Origin: Rhodospirillales bacterium
Lineage (GTDB): Bacteria > Pseudomonadota > Alphaproteobacteria > Rhodospirillales > JAPHRK01
Assembly: GCA_026196105.1 (NCBI GenBank)
Contig: JAPHRK010000033.1
Span: 1 to 64,000 of the forward strand
Direction of reading: 5' to 3'
DNA: 64,000 bases
Shown here: positions 22,499 through 32,159 of the stretch, piece after piece
Layout of the letters: each line of letters begins with the position of its first letter
Numbering within the stretch: the stretch's first letter is position 1
The notes under the pieces: model-generated
Told to the model about the DNA's origin: nothing
The model's input: only the letters and a program-made list of their open reading frames with translations
Databases searched by the model: none
Program-made: the position numbers and the translations under genes

Positions 22499-23791
22499 TT
22501 AACGATTTAATCTAAGGGCAACAGATAACGCGTGAGCCCCAAGCCCTTCTGTATTGCCAAGTTCAACGGCAGCAGGACCAATTTTAGCAAGAGACTCGCT
22601 ATCACAACCAACGAAAGTTGTGCGCTTGATAAAGTCATGGACCCCAAGCCCAGAGGAGAATCGCGCACTTCTAGCCGTCGGTAAAACGTGGTTAGGCCCG
22701 GCTACATAATCGCCAATAGCTTCTGGGGTGTATCTTCCTAGGAAAATGGCTCCTGCATTGCGAATTTTATCAGCTAGCGCGTCAGGGTCGTCTACGGCAA
22801 GCTCCAGGTGTTCTGGTGCTACGCGCTCGCTCAAAGTGACCGCGTCATCAAGGTTAGCCACTTTGATAATTGCGCCGTGGGTGTCCCAGCTTTCTCTTGC
22901 GATGGTTGCTCGGTTAAGTGTCTTTAAGTGACTTTCGACAGCTTTCTCAACTTCATCTGCAAAAGCACTGTTATTGGTAATCAAAATAGATTGAGCCGCT
23001 GTATCGTGCTCAGCTTGAGAGAGGAGGTCAGCAGCAATCCAGCTCGGATCATTATGTTCATCGGCGATGACCAAAATCTCAGATGGTCCTGCAATCATAT
23101 CAATGCCAACGGTTCCAAAAACCTGACGTTTGGCAGCCGCAACATAGGCGTTGCCCGGGCCGACAATTTTATCAACGGGGGCAATGGTATTGGTGCCGTA
23201 GGCTAGGGCTCCGACAGCTTGTGCACCGCCGATACGATAAATTTCTGTAATGCCTGAGAGACGCGCGGCGGCAAGAACCAAAGGGTGAAGCTCACCATCA
23301 GGGGAGGGAACCACCATCACGAGGCGTTCAACCCCTGCAACTTTAGCCGGGATTGCGTTCATGAGGACGGATGAAGGATAAGCGGCTGTGCCGCCGGGAA
23401 CATAAAGTCCAGCCGCAGAAATTGGGCGCCAACGGTAGCCTAAGCGAACTCCTGCCTCATCTTTATAATCCAGGTCTTCTGGCATCTGTTTTTCATGGAA
23501 AGCTGAAATGCGATCAGAAGCAAGCTTGAGCGCATCCAAAGTTTGTTGAGGGCATTTCGTGACGGCTTCATCAATAGCGCTATCAGGAATCCGCATGGTT
23601 TCAGCAGTGAGTTCAAGACGGTCAAACTTAGCTGTATAATCGACTACGGCTGCATCACCTCGATCTTTAACCGCGGTAAGAATTTCAGATACTACGTCAT
23701 TAACATCGGTGCTGGTTTCCCGCTTGTCATCTAGCAGGGATGCGAAAGCCGCCTCGAAGTTGCTGTCAGTGCTATTTAGTCTTTGTGGCAT
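22499..23791 (-). CDS. hisD: Histidinol dehydrogenase
   Basis: 430 residues, normal length. Oxidises L-histidinol to L-histidine via histidinal with 2 NAD+, zinc-dependent. Signatures: [84 protein letters not shown] (Gln/His ligands) and AGPNHVLPT. The start lies inside the end of hisG (20-bp overlap), indicating coupled translation. Confidence 0.97.
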   Translation of the reverse strand: MPQRLNSTDSNFEAAFASLLDDKRETSTDVNDVVSEILTAVKDRGDAAVVDYTAKFDRLELTAETMRIPDSAIDEAVTKCPQQTLDALKLASDRISAFHEKQMPEDLDYKDEAGVRLGYRWRPISAAGLYVPGGTAAYPSSVLMNAIPAKVAGVERLVMVVPSPDGELHPLVLAAARLSGITEIYRIGGAQAVGALAYGTNTIAPVDKIVGPGNAYVAAAKRQVFGTVGIDMIAGPSEILVIADEHNDPSWIAADLLSQAEHDTAAQSILITNNSAFADEVEKAVESHLKTLNRATIARESWDTHGAIIKVANLDDAVTLSERVAPEHLELAVDDPDALADKIRNAGAIFLGRYTPEAIGDYVAGPNHVLPTARSARFSSGLGVHDFIKRTTFVGCDSESLAKIGPAAVELGNTEGLGAHALSVALRLNR

Positions 23792-24455
23792 CGAGTGCTC
23801 CCCGGAAAGCCTCGACGAACCCTGAGATTTCTTCTGAGCGAGTTTTTAATGCGGTCCTGTTAATGGCAAGGCGAGAAGTAATATCAATGATTTTTTCGAT
23901 TTCGACCAAGCCATTTGCTCGCATGGTATCGCCTGTTGACACTAAATCAACAATGCGTTGGCATAAACCCATTTTTGGTGCCAGTTCCATGGCCCCATTG
24001 AGTTTGATGCACTCAGCTTGCACACCGCGGGTTTCAAAGAATTTTTGGGTAATGACTGGGTACTTAGTCGCCACGCGAATGTGGCTCCATTCCGCCGGGT
24101 CATCGTCAGTGCTTTTTTCTTTGAGCTCGGCAACGGCCAAGTGGCAGTGGCCGATGTCCAAATCTAACGGGGCATAAATCTCCGTTGAGTCAAACTCAAG
24201 CAAGACATCATTGCCCGCAACTCCCAGATGGGCTGCGCCAAAGGCAATAAAGGTCGCTACGTCAAAGCTACGAACCCGAATTATATCCAGGTTTGGCAAG
24301 TTTGTTGTAAAGCGTAAAGCGCGTGATTTCGGGTCGTCAAAGGCGTCTTCCGGGATAATCCCGGCAGCATTCACCAACGGCATGACTTCCTTCAAAATAC
24401 GCCCTTTGGGCAAAGCGAGAACTAATTTGTTATCTTCGGACACTTCCGACTCCAT
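23772..24455 (-). CDS. hisG: ATP phosphoribosyltransferase, short form
   Basis: 227 residues, the short (HisG-S) form lacking the C-terminal ACT-like regulatory domain. First step of histidine synthesis: ATP + [13 protein letters not shown] and the PRPP-binding stretch ([15 protein letters not shown]) are present. Short HisG enzymes need the HisZ partner, which is not in this window and should be elsewhere. Overlaps hisD by 20 bp; 39 bp downstream of murA. Confidence 0.95.
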   Translation of the reverse strand: MESEVSEDNKLVLALPKGRILKEVMPLVNAAGIIPEDAFDDPKSRALRFTTNLPNLDIIRVRSFDVATFIAFGAAHLGVAGNDVLLEFDSTEIYAPLDLDIGHCHLAVAELKEKSTDDDPAEWSHIRVATKYPVITQKFFETRGVQAECIKLNGAMELAPKMGLCQRIVDLVSTGDTMRANGLVEIEKIIDITSRLAINRTALKTRSEEISGFVEAFRGALDATKTK

Positions 24456-24494
24456 TCGTGATGGATGACCTGTACAGGTTTTTTCCGTTGAGGG

Positions 24495-25784
24495 CTAGTC
24501 TTTCACCCGTTCGATGCGAGCGCCACAGCCTGAGAGCTTTGCTTCCAGATGCTCATAGCCACGATCTAGATGATAAACCCGGTTAACCACGGTTTCTCCC
24601 TCAGCGGCTAGGCCAGCGAGAACGAGAGAAACAGAAGCGCGTAAATCTGTCGCCATAACCTGAGCCCCAGAGAGTTTTTCAACGCCGCGTACAATAGCTG
24701 AAGCCTGATGGTGGACGTTGATATTAGCTCCCATGCGACAGAGTTCAGGCACATGCATAAAGCGATTTTCAAAAATGGTTTCCGTGATCAAAGATGCCCC
24801 GTTTGCTACAGCCATGAGAGCCATCAATTGCGCCTGCATATCTGTTGGGAAACCAGGGTAGGGTTCGGTAATCATATCGACCCCTTTGAGCTCGCAATCT
24901 GTTCGACTGATGCGGAAGCCATTGTCAATTTCTTGAATAGTGGCGCCGGCACTGCCCAAGATTTCGGCTACGGCTTCGATCAAATCAAGGCGGGCACCGA
25001 CAAGTTTTAGGTCGCCGCCCGTGATAACGGCAGCAGTGGCATAGGTACCAATCTCAATGCGATCAGGGAGAACGGAGTGCTCGGCAGCATGAAGAGCGGG
25101 GACACCTTGTATGGTCAAAGTATCTGAGCCAATTCCTTCAATTTTTGCTCCCATGGCAACCAAACAGTTTGCCAAGTCAGTGATTTCAGGCTCACGAGCA
25201 GAGTTAGCAAGAACGGTTTCGCCTTCGGCTAAGGTTGCTGCCATGAGCAAGTTCTCTGTGGCACCAACAGAGACCATGGGGAAGAGGTAACGTCCCCCCT
25301 TTAGGCCATCAGGGGCTCTGGCAATTACATAGCCGCCTTCGAGTTCAATTTCGGCACCCAAGGCCTCTAGGCCTTTGAGGTGAATATCGACTGGTCGGGT
25401 GCCAATGGCACAACCGCCAGGAAGAGAAACTTTGGCTTCACCAAAACGCGCGAGCAAGGGCCCCAAAACTAAAATTGAAGCGCGCATGGTCCGCACTAAA
25501 TCGTAATCAGCTGTGGTGCTTGAAATGTTTTTCCCACTAAGGCCAAAGACGCGGCCTGCGTGTCCGCCATTTGGCGCGTGACCATTCATGCTGATTTCAA
25601 CACCTAAATCAGCCAGCAAATGGGCCATGGTGCTGATGTCTGCAAGGTGCGGCAGGTTAGACAGGGTTAGAGTTTCTTCTGACAAAAGACAAGCCGCCAT
25701 GAGGGGCAGGGCGGCGTTTTTAGCGCCGCTGATTTGGATTTCGCCATGAAGGGGAACGCCCCCGCGTATAACTATGCGATCCAT
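24495..25784 (-). CDS. murA: UDP-N-acetylglucosamine 1-carboxyvinyltransferase
   Basis: 429 residues. Transfers enolpyruvate from PEP to UDP-GlcNAc, first committed step of peptidoglycan synthesis. N-terminal [31 protein letters not shown], the loop [14 protein letters not shown] with the active Cys that also binds fosfomycin, [15 protein letters not shown] and the C-terminal [16 protein letters not shown] are diagnostic. Heads the leftward run murA-hisG-hisD-UPF0262-phosphatase. Confidence 0.97.
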   Translation of the reverse strand: MDRIVIRGGVPLHGEIQISGAKNAALPLMAACLLSEETLTLSNLPHLADISTMAHLLADLGVEISMNGHAPNGGHAGRVFGLSGKNISSTTADYDLVRTMRASILVLGPLLARFGEAKVSLPGGCAIGTRPVDIHLKGLEALGAEIELEGGYVIARAPDGLKGGRYLFPMVSVGATENLLMAATLAEGETVLANSAREPEITDLANCLVAMGAKIEGIGSDTLTIQGVPALHAAEHSVLPDRIEIGTYATAAVITGGDLKLVGARLDLIEAVAEILGSAGATIQEIDNGFRISRTDCELKGVDMITEPYPGFPTDMQAQLMALMAVANGASLITETIFENRFMHVPELCRMGANINVHHQASAIVRGVEKLSGAQVMATDLRASVSLVLAGLAAEGETVVNRVYHLDRGYEHLEAKLSGCGARIERVKD

Positions 25785-25868
25785 GAGAGGTTCGACCTAC
25801 CGCAATTAATAAGTGGGATATAAGAAAAACGAGAGGCTTTGTATCCCATGCCCTGCAAGGCGGCAAGG

Positions 25869-26021
25869 TTAGTTTTTGTCTTCCGTTTCTCTCTTGCGAA
25901 CAGCCGTTTTGCGACTTCTCAAATTAGCACGCAATGCTTCAGCTTCTCGTTCTTTACGTTTTTCAGCTTCGATTCTGGTTTTTTCATTTTTATATTCGCT
26001 GTCTTGAGGCTTTGCGGTCAT
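25869..26021 (-). CDS. Small highly charged conserved protein
   Basis: 50 residues, ATG to TAA, rich in Lys, Arg and Glu, single amphipathic helix. The core EALRANLRSRKTAVRKRE matches the pattern (EALRxNLRRRKxQxR) of a short unnamed protein I recall from many alphaproteobacteria, so I regard it as real. 84 bp upstream of murA in the same direction. No function is proposed beyond nucleic-acid or ribosome contact suggested by the charge. Confidence 0.65.
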   Translation of the reverse strand: MTAKPQDSEYKNEKTRIEAEKRKEREAEALRANLRSRKTAVRKRETEDKN

Positions 26022-26156
26022 CTCAGGTCCACCAATTTTCCCTTGTTCTCCTAGGGGTCTAGACGGGGTTTAAAGAATTTGCAAATTTAATTCAAAATTT
26101 TGCGCTTGCCAACTATAAGACCCTGTGGCAGTTTGCGCGCGCTTTCAACAAGCATA

Positions 26157-26231
26157 GCCGCCGTAGCTCAGGGGTAGAGCACACCATTGGTAATGGTGAG
26201 GTCGAGTGTTCAATTCACTCCGGCGGCACCA
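26157..26231 (+). tRNA. tRNA-Thr (GGT)
   Basis: 75 nt with encoded CCA. Acceptor GCCGCCG/CGGCGGC, D-arm GCTC AGGGGTA GAGC, anticodon arm CACCA-TTGGTAA-TGGTG giving anticodon GGT, T-arm GAGTG-TTCAATT-CACTC. Confidence 0.97.
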
Positions 26232-26232
26232 T

Positions 26233-26270
26233 GAAAACCCTCGGGATATTGCTTCCGGGGGTTTTCTTTT
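26233..26270 (+). terminator. Intrinsic terminator of tRNA-Thr
   Basis: Twelve-bp stem beginning two bases after CCA: GAAAACCCTCGG / CCGGGGGTTTTC with one G-T pair, then TTTT. Confidence 0.88.
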
Positions 26271-26380
26271 GCCTCCCTTACTATGTTCATTTTATGACTA
26301 TATCAAAGAACCAGAAGGCGAGTGAGTGCGTAACGAACGCTTTCTATGAAAAGCAGCATGCAACGATATTTTTTGTAACA

Positions 26381-27259
26381 TTAAGCCAAGATATTCACGG
26401 CACCTAATGCAGATGAGATACCTGCCGTAATACTATTCACGGCTTGCTCTGTAGCCTGTAATGCTTTTTCTGTTTCTTTGATATCTCGACCAGCAGAGGG
26501 GCCATCATTGAGTTTTATTCTTCTTTTAGCTTCTTCGATAATATTTTTTAGAGCGTCTTTTAAACGTCTTACCTCATTTGCAAATTCTGAATCTTCTTTG
26601 TTTGCGGCAAATGTTTTATTTGCATCTGTAATCTGTTCGTTAATTTTCTCACGGAAAACTTTTGCTTCTTCTTCCTTCTTTTGCTTTATCGCCTCTGGTG
26701 AAAAGGCTGCCTTTAACTCTCCATTTTTGTCATGTTTTGCAGCATCCAATGCCGAGGTGTTTGTCGTAACTGCTGCAACTTGAGAAGCAGTTGACTCCGG
26801 GGTGGTGGAAGTATTCCCCTCACGAGCAGTATTCGTGTCGGTAGGTGTTGAACTAATAGTCATATTGGTACTTGATTCTACGCTCAAACCGCCTCCACCG
26901 CCCCCTGCACTGGCGTATTCTCTTGCAGCTGCAGCAAGCTCTTTCGATAGTTGTGCGGCCTGTTTTGCCGCGGCTTTCGGGTTCATTGCTACCATCATAT
27001 GTAGCGCCTCTAGCTTTGCTTTTATTCGTGCAATTTTTTCCTCGGCTATTTTCTTGAGTCGTTCGTCCAAAGTTATTTTTGAAGATTCTAGATTCTTGAT
27101 GGTATTGTTTAGTGCGGATAATTTTTCTTTCAGGGAGCGCGCTTTTTCGGGGTCGGCTTTCTCTAACATCGCGAATAAGGGATCGGTTTGTGGGTATCGA
27201 TCTTTTTTATTTTGAAATAGAGATAGTGTCGTATTTTGTGTTGAAATACTATTTACCAT
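26381..27259 (-). CDS. Unrecognised coiled-coil protein
   Basis: 292 residues from the ATG at 27259 (AAGG just upstream; an ATG-like start 20 codons earlier is possible). Regions: Asn/Ser/Thr-rich N-terminus (MVNSISTQNTTLSLF), coiled coil about 30-125 (LKEKLSALNNTIKNLESSKITLDERLKKIAEEKIARIKAKLEAL), a Gly run, a low-complexity Ser/Thr-rich linker about 140-195, a second charged coiled coil about 200-275, and an Ala/Ser C-terminal helix (VNSITAGISSALGAVNIL). No signal peptide, enzyme or binding motif. Terminal hydrophobic helix and S/T-rich linker recall flagellar or type-III secreted accessory proteins, but this is only a resemblance. Confidence 0.7.
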   Translation of the reverse strand: MVNSISTQNTTLSLFQNKKDRYPQTDPLFAMLEKADPEKARSLKEKLSALNNTIKNLESSKITLDERLKKIAEEKIARIKAKLEALHMMVAMNPKAAAKQAAQLSKELAAAAREYASAGGGGGGLSVESSTNMTISSTPTDTNTAREGNTSTTPESTASQVAAVTTNTSALDAAKHDKNGELKAAFSPEAIKQKKEEEAKVFREKINEQITDANKTFAANKEDSEFANEVRRLKDALKNIIEEAKRRIKLNDGPSAGRDIKETEKALQATEQAVNSITAGISSALGAVNILA

Positions 27260-27433
27260 TACCTTGCCCCTTCTGAGCATCGTACCAAAATGAGAACTTC
27301 TATTCTCAATGCTCAGCACCTTACTTTAGATATCGTTGCATTTTCTTTAAAATAACGTACGAGGTTTATTTTTTGTATACTGTGCTAGCAGGACATTTTT
27401 AAGAAATTCATAAACTAAATACGAGTATTCGTG

Positions 27434-27464
27434 CCGGAGGAGATCACTTCCGGTTTTTTTCTTT
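27434..27464 (+). terminator. Intrinsic terminator in the leader of uraA
   Basis: Stem CCGGAGG / CTTCCGG (7 bp, one G-T) with loop AGATCA, followed by TTTTTTTCTTTT. It lies on the plus strand about 100 bp before the uraA start. The preceding gene is on the other strand (start 27259), so no upstream gene needs this terminator: attenuation of the permease or the end of a small RNA are the alternatives. Confidence 0.75.
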
Positions 27465-27559
27465 TGCCTAGATATCAAAAATTTTAAAAGCCTTGTCTTT
27501 CTGTTAGCTATCCTAATAATCCGTTCTCGAATTTTACTGTTAACGTAGATGAGGCGAAC

Positions 27560-28861
27560 ATGACCAATCCACATGACATTGTTCTCGACGTTCATGAGAG
27601 ACCTGCGACGCCAACTTGGTTTATTCTGAGTTTGCAACATCTGTTCGCCATGTTCGGCGCAACCATTCTTGTTCCTTATTTGACTGGCCTAAGTCCTGCA
27701 GTCGCTCTGGTTTCAAGTGGCGCAGGAACTTTGGCTTATTTAGTCATAACCCGGGGGAGAATTCCGGCTTATTTGGGGTCTTCCTTTGCTTTTATTGCCC
27801 CCATTATTTCAGCTAAAGCCATTGGTGGTGTTGAAGGGGCCTTGTTGGGTTGCCTGTCAATTGCCGTGGTTTATGTCATTGTTTCTATGTTGATATATAA
27901 GTTTGGCGTTGGTTGGCTTATGAGGCTTTTACCGCCTGTAGTCGTTGGTCCTGTGATCATGGTGATTGGATTGAGCCTTGCTGGTATCGCTATCTCAATG
28001 GCAATGAATGACCCAGCGACTAACACTTATAGTACAACCCATTTTGGTATCGCCTTATTTACCTTGTTTGTTACGATCGTCTGCAGCATGTTTTTCAAAG
28101 GGGTCTTTGCCTTGGTGCCAATCTTGTTTGGCATCGTAGCAGGGTATCTGGCCTCCTTCGCCATGGGCCTAGTGGACTTTACTAAGGTTGCCGAGGCTCC
28201 GTTGTTTGCTGTGCCTGATTTTGTTATCCCCGGCATTACTGCTGATCCCGTCTTCTCCTGGACTATCATCTTACTTGTCGCTCCAGTTGCGTTCGTCACC
28301 ATTGCTGAGCATATCGGTGATCAAATGGTTTTGAGCAAAGTTGCCGGGCGTAACTTCCTGGTTGAGCCAGGGCTGCATCGTTCCATTATGGGCGACGGTA
28401 TCGCCACCGCTATTGCTTCCTTAATTGGTGGACCGCCAAACACTACATATGGTGAAAACATTGGCGTGATCGCCATTACACGGGTGTTGAGTGTATTTGT
28501 TATTGGTGGTGCTGCTTGCCTCGCAATTTTGTTTGGCTTTATCGGTACAATCACCGCCCTTATTCAGACTGTACCCGTGCCCGTCATGGGCGGGGTTTCA
28601 ATCTTGTTGTTTGGTATCATTGCCTCATCTGGTATGCGCATGATGATCGACAAGCATGTTGACTTCGGTATGAAACGTAATCTGATCATCTCTTCTGTAA
28701 TTTTGGTTATCGGTATTGGGGGTGCCTTTATCGAGGTAAGCGCTGATTTCAAAATTGCTGGTATGGCCTTAGCCACCATCATTGGTTTGATCCTCAACAT
28801 CGTCCTACCCGGCCGGGAAGCGGCTGAAAAAGGTGGCTCAATCTTCACTTTGGAAGACTAA
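27560..28861 (+). CDS. uraA: Uracil-xanthine permease (NCS2 family)
   Basis: 433 residues, about 12-14 membrane helices, inner membrane proton symporter for uracil. Signatures: TWFILSLQHLFAMFGATILVP near the N-terminus, YLGSSFAFIAPI, the conserved VTIAEHIGDQ (Glu/His binding site), GGPPNTTYGENIGVIAITRV, and QTVPVPVMGGVSILLFGIIA. GAGG lies six bases upstream of the ATG. Convergent with upp, the enzyme using its substrate; they share the bidirectional terminator between them. Confidence 0.95.
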   Translation: MTNPHDIVLDVHERPATPTWFILSLQHLFAMFGATILVPYLTGLSPAVALVSSGAGTLAYLVITRGRIPAYLGSSFAFIAPIISAKAIGGVEGALLGCLSIAVVYVIVSMLIYKFGVGWLMRLLPPVVVGPVIMVIGLSLAGIAISMAMNDPATNTYSTTHFGIALFTLFVTIVCSMFFKGVFALVPILFGIVAGYLASFAMGLVDFTKVAEAPLFAVPDFVIPGITADPVFSWTIILLVAPVAFVTIAEHIGDQMVLSKVAGRNFLVEPGLHRSIMGDGIATAIASLIGGPPNTTYGENIGVIAITRVLSVFVIGGAACLAILFGFIGTITALIQTVPVPVMGGVSILLFGIIASSGMRMMIDKHVDFGMKRNLIISSVILVIGIGGAFIEVSADFKIAGMALATIIGLILNIVLPGREAAEKGGSIFTLED

Positions 28862-28880
28862 CCCAACGAGACCCAATCTT

Positions 28881-28920
28881 AAAAAAAGCCCGCGTCTTGT
28901 TAGAAGCGGGCTTTTTCTTT
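28881..28920. terminator. Bidirectional terminator between uraA and upp
   Basis: A-run, stem GCCCGC / GCGGGC with 12-nt loop, then T-run (28912 on). Flanking A and T runs also pair. Works for both converging genes. Confidence 0.92.
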
Positions 28921-28930
28921 TGGGGTATTA

Positions 28931-29584
28931 TTACTTGGTTCCGAACAGCCGGTCTCCGGCATCGCCAAGTCCGGGCATGATATAGGCTTTTTCATTGAGA
29001 CGATCATCAAGAGAGGCCACATAGACGGGGACCTTGGGGTGTTGATCCAACAACACCTGCATACCTTCAGGGGAAGCTACCAGAGCCATCATGCGAATAT
29101 TTTCGTCAGGCACTCCGTTTTTATTAAGCACATCAAGTGCATAAGAAGCCGAATGTCCCGTGGCGAGCATTGGGTCGGTGACAATGAATAGTCGTTCCTC
29201 TACGGCTGGTAGCTTAACCAAATATTCAACAGGACGCTTGGTCTTGGGATCACGATATAACCCAATATGTCCGACACGTGCTGATGGCATCAGTTCCAGC
29301 AGCCCATCTGCCATGCCTGAACCAGCCCTAAGGATTGGCACCACGCCCACTTTTTTTCCACCGATTACGGGCGCTTTTTCCATCACTTCCATGGGTGTTT
29401 CAATGCGTTCATGGGAAAGGGGCAGGTCGCGAGTGATTTCATAGCCCATCAGCATGGAGATTTCCTTCAACAAAGCCCTAAAGGTCTTGGTCGAGGTGTT
29501 GGTCTTACGCATGTGAGAAAGCTTATGGAGAATAAGCGGATGATTGAGAATAAAGAGATTGCTAAAGGCTGGATGGGAATTCAT
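28931..29584 (-). CDS. upp: Uracil phosphoribosyltransferase
   Basis: 217 residues. Makes UMP from uracil and PRPP. PRPP-binding region [16 protein letters not shown], plus [32 protein letters not shown] and the C-terminal [16 protein letters not shown] are diagnostic. The start is taken at the first ATG, since [17 protein letters not shown] matches the normal family N-terminus, though no strong ribosome site precedes it. Confidence 0.97.
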   Translation of the reverse strand: MNSHPAFSNLFILNHPLILHKLSHMRKTNTSTKTFRALLKEISMLMGYEITRDLPLSHERIETPMEVMEKAPVIGGKKVGVVPILRAGSGMADGLLELMPSARVGHIGLYRDPKTKRPVEYLVKLPAVEERLFIVTDPMLATGHSASYALDVLNKNGVPDENIRMMALVASPEGMQVLLDQHPKVPVYVASLDDRLNEKAYIMPGLGDAGDRLFGTK

Positions 29585-29744
29585 CGGACTCTCACTGAAA
29601 TCTTAGAAGAAATTTAGATCGCCCTTTAATGAAGGGCACTGTCTTTGATGGGGTAATTTAGTTGCTTGGTTCAAAGAAGGAAAGCACTTAGGCAGATTAA
29701 TTCATGCATTATTTCGCTTAATAATCTGATTTTTGGGCTGTGCC

Positions 29745-32072
29745 TTAAATCACCACATTATGATCGAGGGCGAATGAGCGCAGTTTCTCTCTGACGCTGT
29801 GGCTAGAATCAGTGTAGAGGTTTTCCATGAAGTCTTTTAATGGTGTGAGCTCGAGGCTGCGGATCATTGTTTTAACTGGGCCAAGTGCTGGAGGCGACAT
29901 GGAAATTCTGGTGAAGCCGATGCCAACCAAGGCCATGGCGTCAATGGGACGACCGCCCATTTCACCGCAAAGACTTACGGGGACTTGAGCCTTGTTGCAC
30001 TGCTTCAAAACATCTCTAAGGACTGTTAAGACAGGCCCAGAAAGGCTATCATAACGAGAGGCGAGGCTTGGGTTGCCACGGTCGCAGGCAAAGAGAAATT
30101 GGATCAAGTCATTGCTGCCAATAGAAAGGAAATCCACTTCTTTCAAAAGCTGGGGCATTTGGAAAAGAAGGGAGGGAACTTCAAGCATGGCACCAACTTT
30201 TACCAGAGAAGGTAAGATTTCTCCTCTTTCAATGGAGCGGGCTACTTCCATCTCAACGAGTCTCCGTGCTGCGATGAATTCTTGAACTTCGGCGATCATC
30301 GGGAACATGATTTGAAGTTCCCGGCCCGCACTAGCAAGAACCAAGGCACGAATTTGTTGACGCAAAATGGCAGGACGATCTAGGGTCAGGCGAATAGCCC
30401 GCCATCCCAAAGCAGGGTTTTCTTCTCCGGCGCTTTCCCAATAAGGGAGAACTTTATCTCCGCCAGCATCAAGGGTTCTGAAGACAACAGGGCGGTTGCC
30501 TGATTGGCTATAAATTTTTTCATAAAGCTGGGTCTGATCATCAACGTCAGGAAGTTCAGAACGGGCCATGAAAGGGATTTCGGTCCGGTAAAGACCAACC
30601 CCATCAGCATCGGATTCTTCTAAATGCTGCAAGTCTATCAGCAGTCCAGCATTGAGGAATAGATCAATTTCCTGCCCATCCAACGTCTGGGTCGGTAAGC
30701 CCTTGAGTTGAAGGTAGCCCGCTTTCTTTTCTGCTCGCGCCTCAAGAGTTTGTTTGAATGCCTGGATAATATCATCAGAGGGACGCACAAAAATCTGATT
30801 ATTGTCCCCATCTACCACAACAGTATCCAGAGGTTCAACCTTCTTCATCAGACTCTTCACTCGACCCAGAACAGGAATGTCTAAGGCACGAGCAACAATG
30901 GCTACGTGTGAGGTCGGCGAGCCTTCTTCTAAAACCAGTGCTCGAAGTTTATCTGTGTCGTAATCCATGAGTTCAGCTGGTCCCATGGATTTAGCAACAA
31001 GAACCACATGGTCAGGCAGCTCATCAGCCACATCAGCAGGGGTTTCCCCCATCAAATGCTGTAATAAACGGTTAGCGAGGTCTTCGAAATCCTGAACCCG
31101 TTCTTTTAAATATGGGTCAGAAATTTGGTTCATGCGAAGACGGGTTTCCGTTTGAATTTTCTGAACCGCCGCTTCTGCCTTGAGGCCTGACTTAATAGCG
31201 TCAGAAATTTTGTTCAGCCAACCTGCGTCTTCAGCGATCAAGCGGTAGGTTTCGAGCACATCTCTGTGTTCTCCATCGCGAATCAGATTGCTTTCCAACA
31301 TATTATCAAGGGCGCCGTGCATATCAGCAACGGCATCATGCAGGCGTTCCAGCTCAGCTTCGGGGTCTTCAGCAACTAAGTTATGAAGAACCAGCTCAAC
31401 CCGGTGCAGGACCACCTGCCCCATGCCCACACCTTCACTCAGGCGCGTGCCGTCTAACCGCATGGGGAGAACGGCGATACCGTCGACAGTCTGTAGCTCT
31501 TTTTTCGGAACCAATTCACCACCAGACACCAGTTCTGCAAGAACCATGGCGACGGTTTCAAGGGTTTCTAGTTCTTCTTCCGTATAGTGGCGCTGGGTTT
31601 GGTTTTGGACTGCTAGAACCCCAACCACGCGCCCACTGTGCATAATGGGAACGCCCATCATTGAGTGGAAAATTTCTTCACCTGTTTCGGGGCGATAGGC
31701 AAAGGCGGGATGGTTCTGGGCTTCTGAAAGGGTTAGGGCAGTGGCCTGGGCAGCAATGGTTCCGATCAGACCTTCGCCGATGCGTAGGCGGGTATTGTGA
31801 ACCGCCTCGGACTTCAGGCCTTCGGTCGCAAACAGTTCGAGAACTTCGCCGGCACGAAGAAGATAGATGGAGCAAACTTCTGCAACAATGTCAGTGGCAA
31901 TCAGAGTGACAATGCGGTCGAGGCGTTTCTGTGCTTGGCCTCCTTCGGCCATGACATCACGCAATCTGGACAACAAACGGCGCGAGCTTCCCAAACCATT
32001 CCCCGTGGATGGTTTGAGCTTGCTGAGCTTAGCGTCACCGTAAGTGGAGCTCGATTGAAAATCCCTTGTCAT
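29745..32072 (-). CDS. ptsP: PTS enzyme I of the nitrogen branch (GAF-EI)
   Basis: 775 residues. N-terminal GAF domain (about 30-175) as in EI-Ntr, then EI modules: phospho-His domain with GSPTSHVAIVARALDIPVLGRV (active His about 395), and PEP-binding barrel with FRTLDAGGDKVLPY, LGWRAIRLTLDRP, REFMFPMI-type ELQIMFPMIAEVQEF, IGSNDLIQFLFACDR and SLCGEMGG (active Cys). Phosphorylates NPr using PEP to relay nitrogen/carbon status. In many alphaproteobacteria ptsP follows lysC, as here with one gene between; prfA, often next, is replaced by upp/uraA. Confidence 0.95.
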   Translation of the reverse strand: MTRDFQSSSTYGDAKLSKLKPSTGNGLGSSRRLLSRLRDVMAEGGQAQKRLDRIVTLIATDIVAEVCSIYLLRAGEVLELFATEGLKSEAVHNTRLRIGEGLIGTIAAQATALTLSEAQNHPAFAYRPETGEEIFHSMMGVPIMHSGRVVGVLAVQNQTQRHYTEEELETLETVAMVLAELVSGGELVPKKELQTVDGIAVLPMRLDGTRLSEGVGMGQVVLHRVELVLHNLVAEDPEAELERLHDAVADMHGALDNMLESNLIRDGEHRDVLETYRLIAEDAGWLNKISDAIKSGLKAEAAVQKIQTETRLRMNQISDPYLKERVQDFEDLANRLLQHLMGETPADVADELPDHVVLVAKSMGPAELMDYDTDKLRALVLEEGSPTSHVAIVARALDIPVLGRVKSLMKKVEPLDTVVVDGDNNQIFVRPSDDIIQAFKQTLEARAEKKAGYLQLKGLPTQTLDGQEIDLFLNAGLLIDLQHLEESDADGVGLYRTEIPFMARSELPDVDDQTQLYEKIYSQSGNRPVVFRTLDAGGDKVLPYWESAGEENPALGWRAIRLTLDRPAILRQQIRALVLASAGRELQIMFPMIAEVQEFIAARRLVEMEVARSIERGEILPSLVKVGAMLEVPSLLFQMPQLLKEVDFLSIGSNDLIQFLFACDRGNPSLASRYDSLSGPVLTVLRDVLKQCNKAQVPVSLCGEMGGRPIDAMALVGIGFTRISMSPPALGPVKTMIRSLELTPLKDFMENLYTDSSHSVREKLRSFALDHNVVI

Positions 32073-32159
32073 CGTTCCCTATCAGCATAGCCCCTCTTTT
32101 GAGGTTTCTGTGCTTCAATTTATAAAGTTGTGTTGCCCCTTTTTGGGTCCAGGTTTGTT

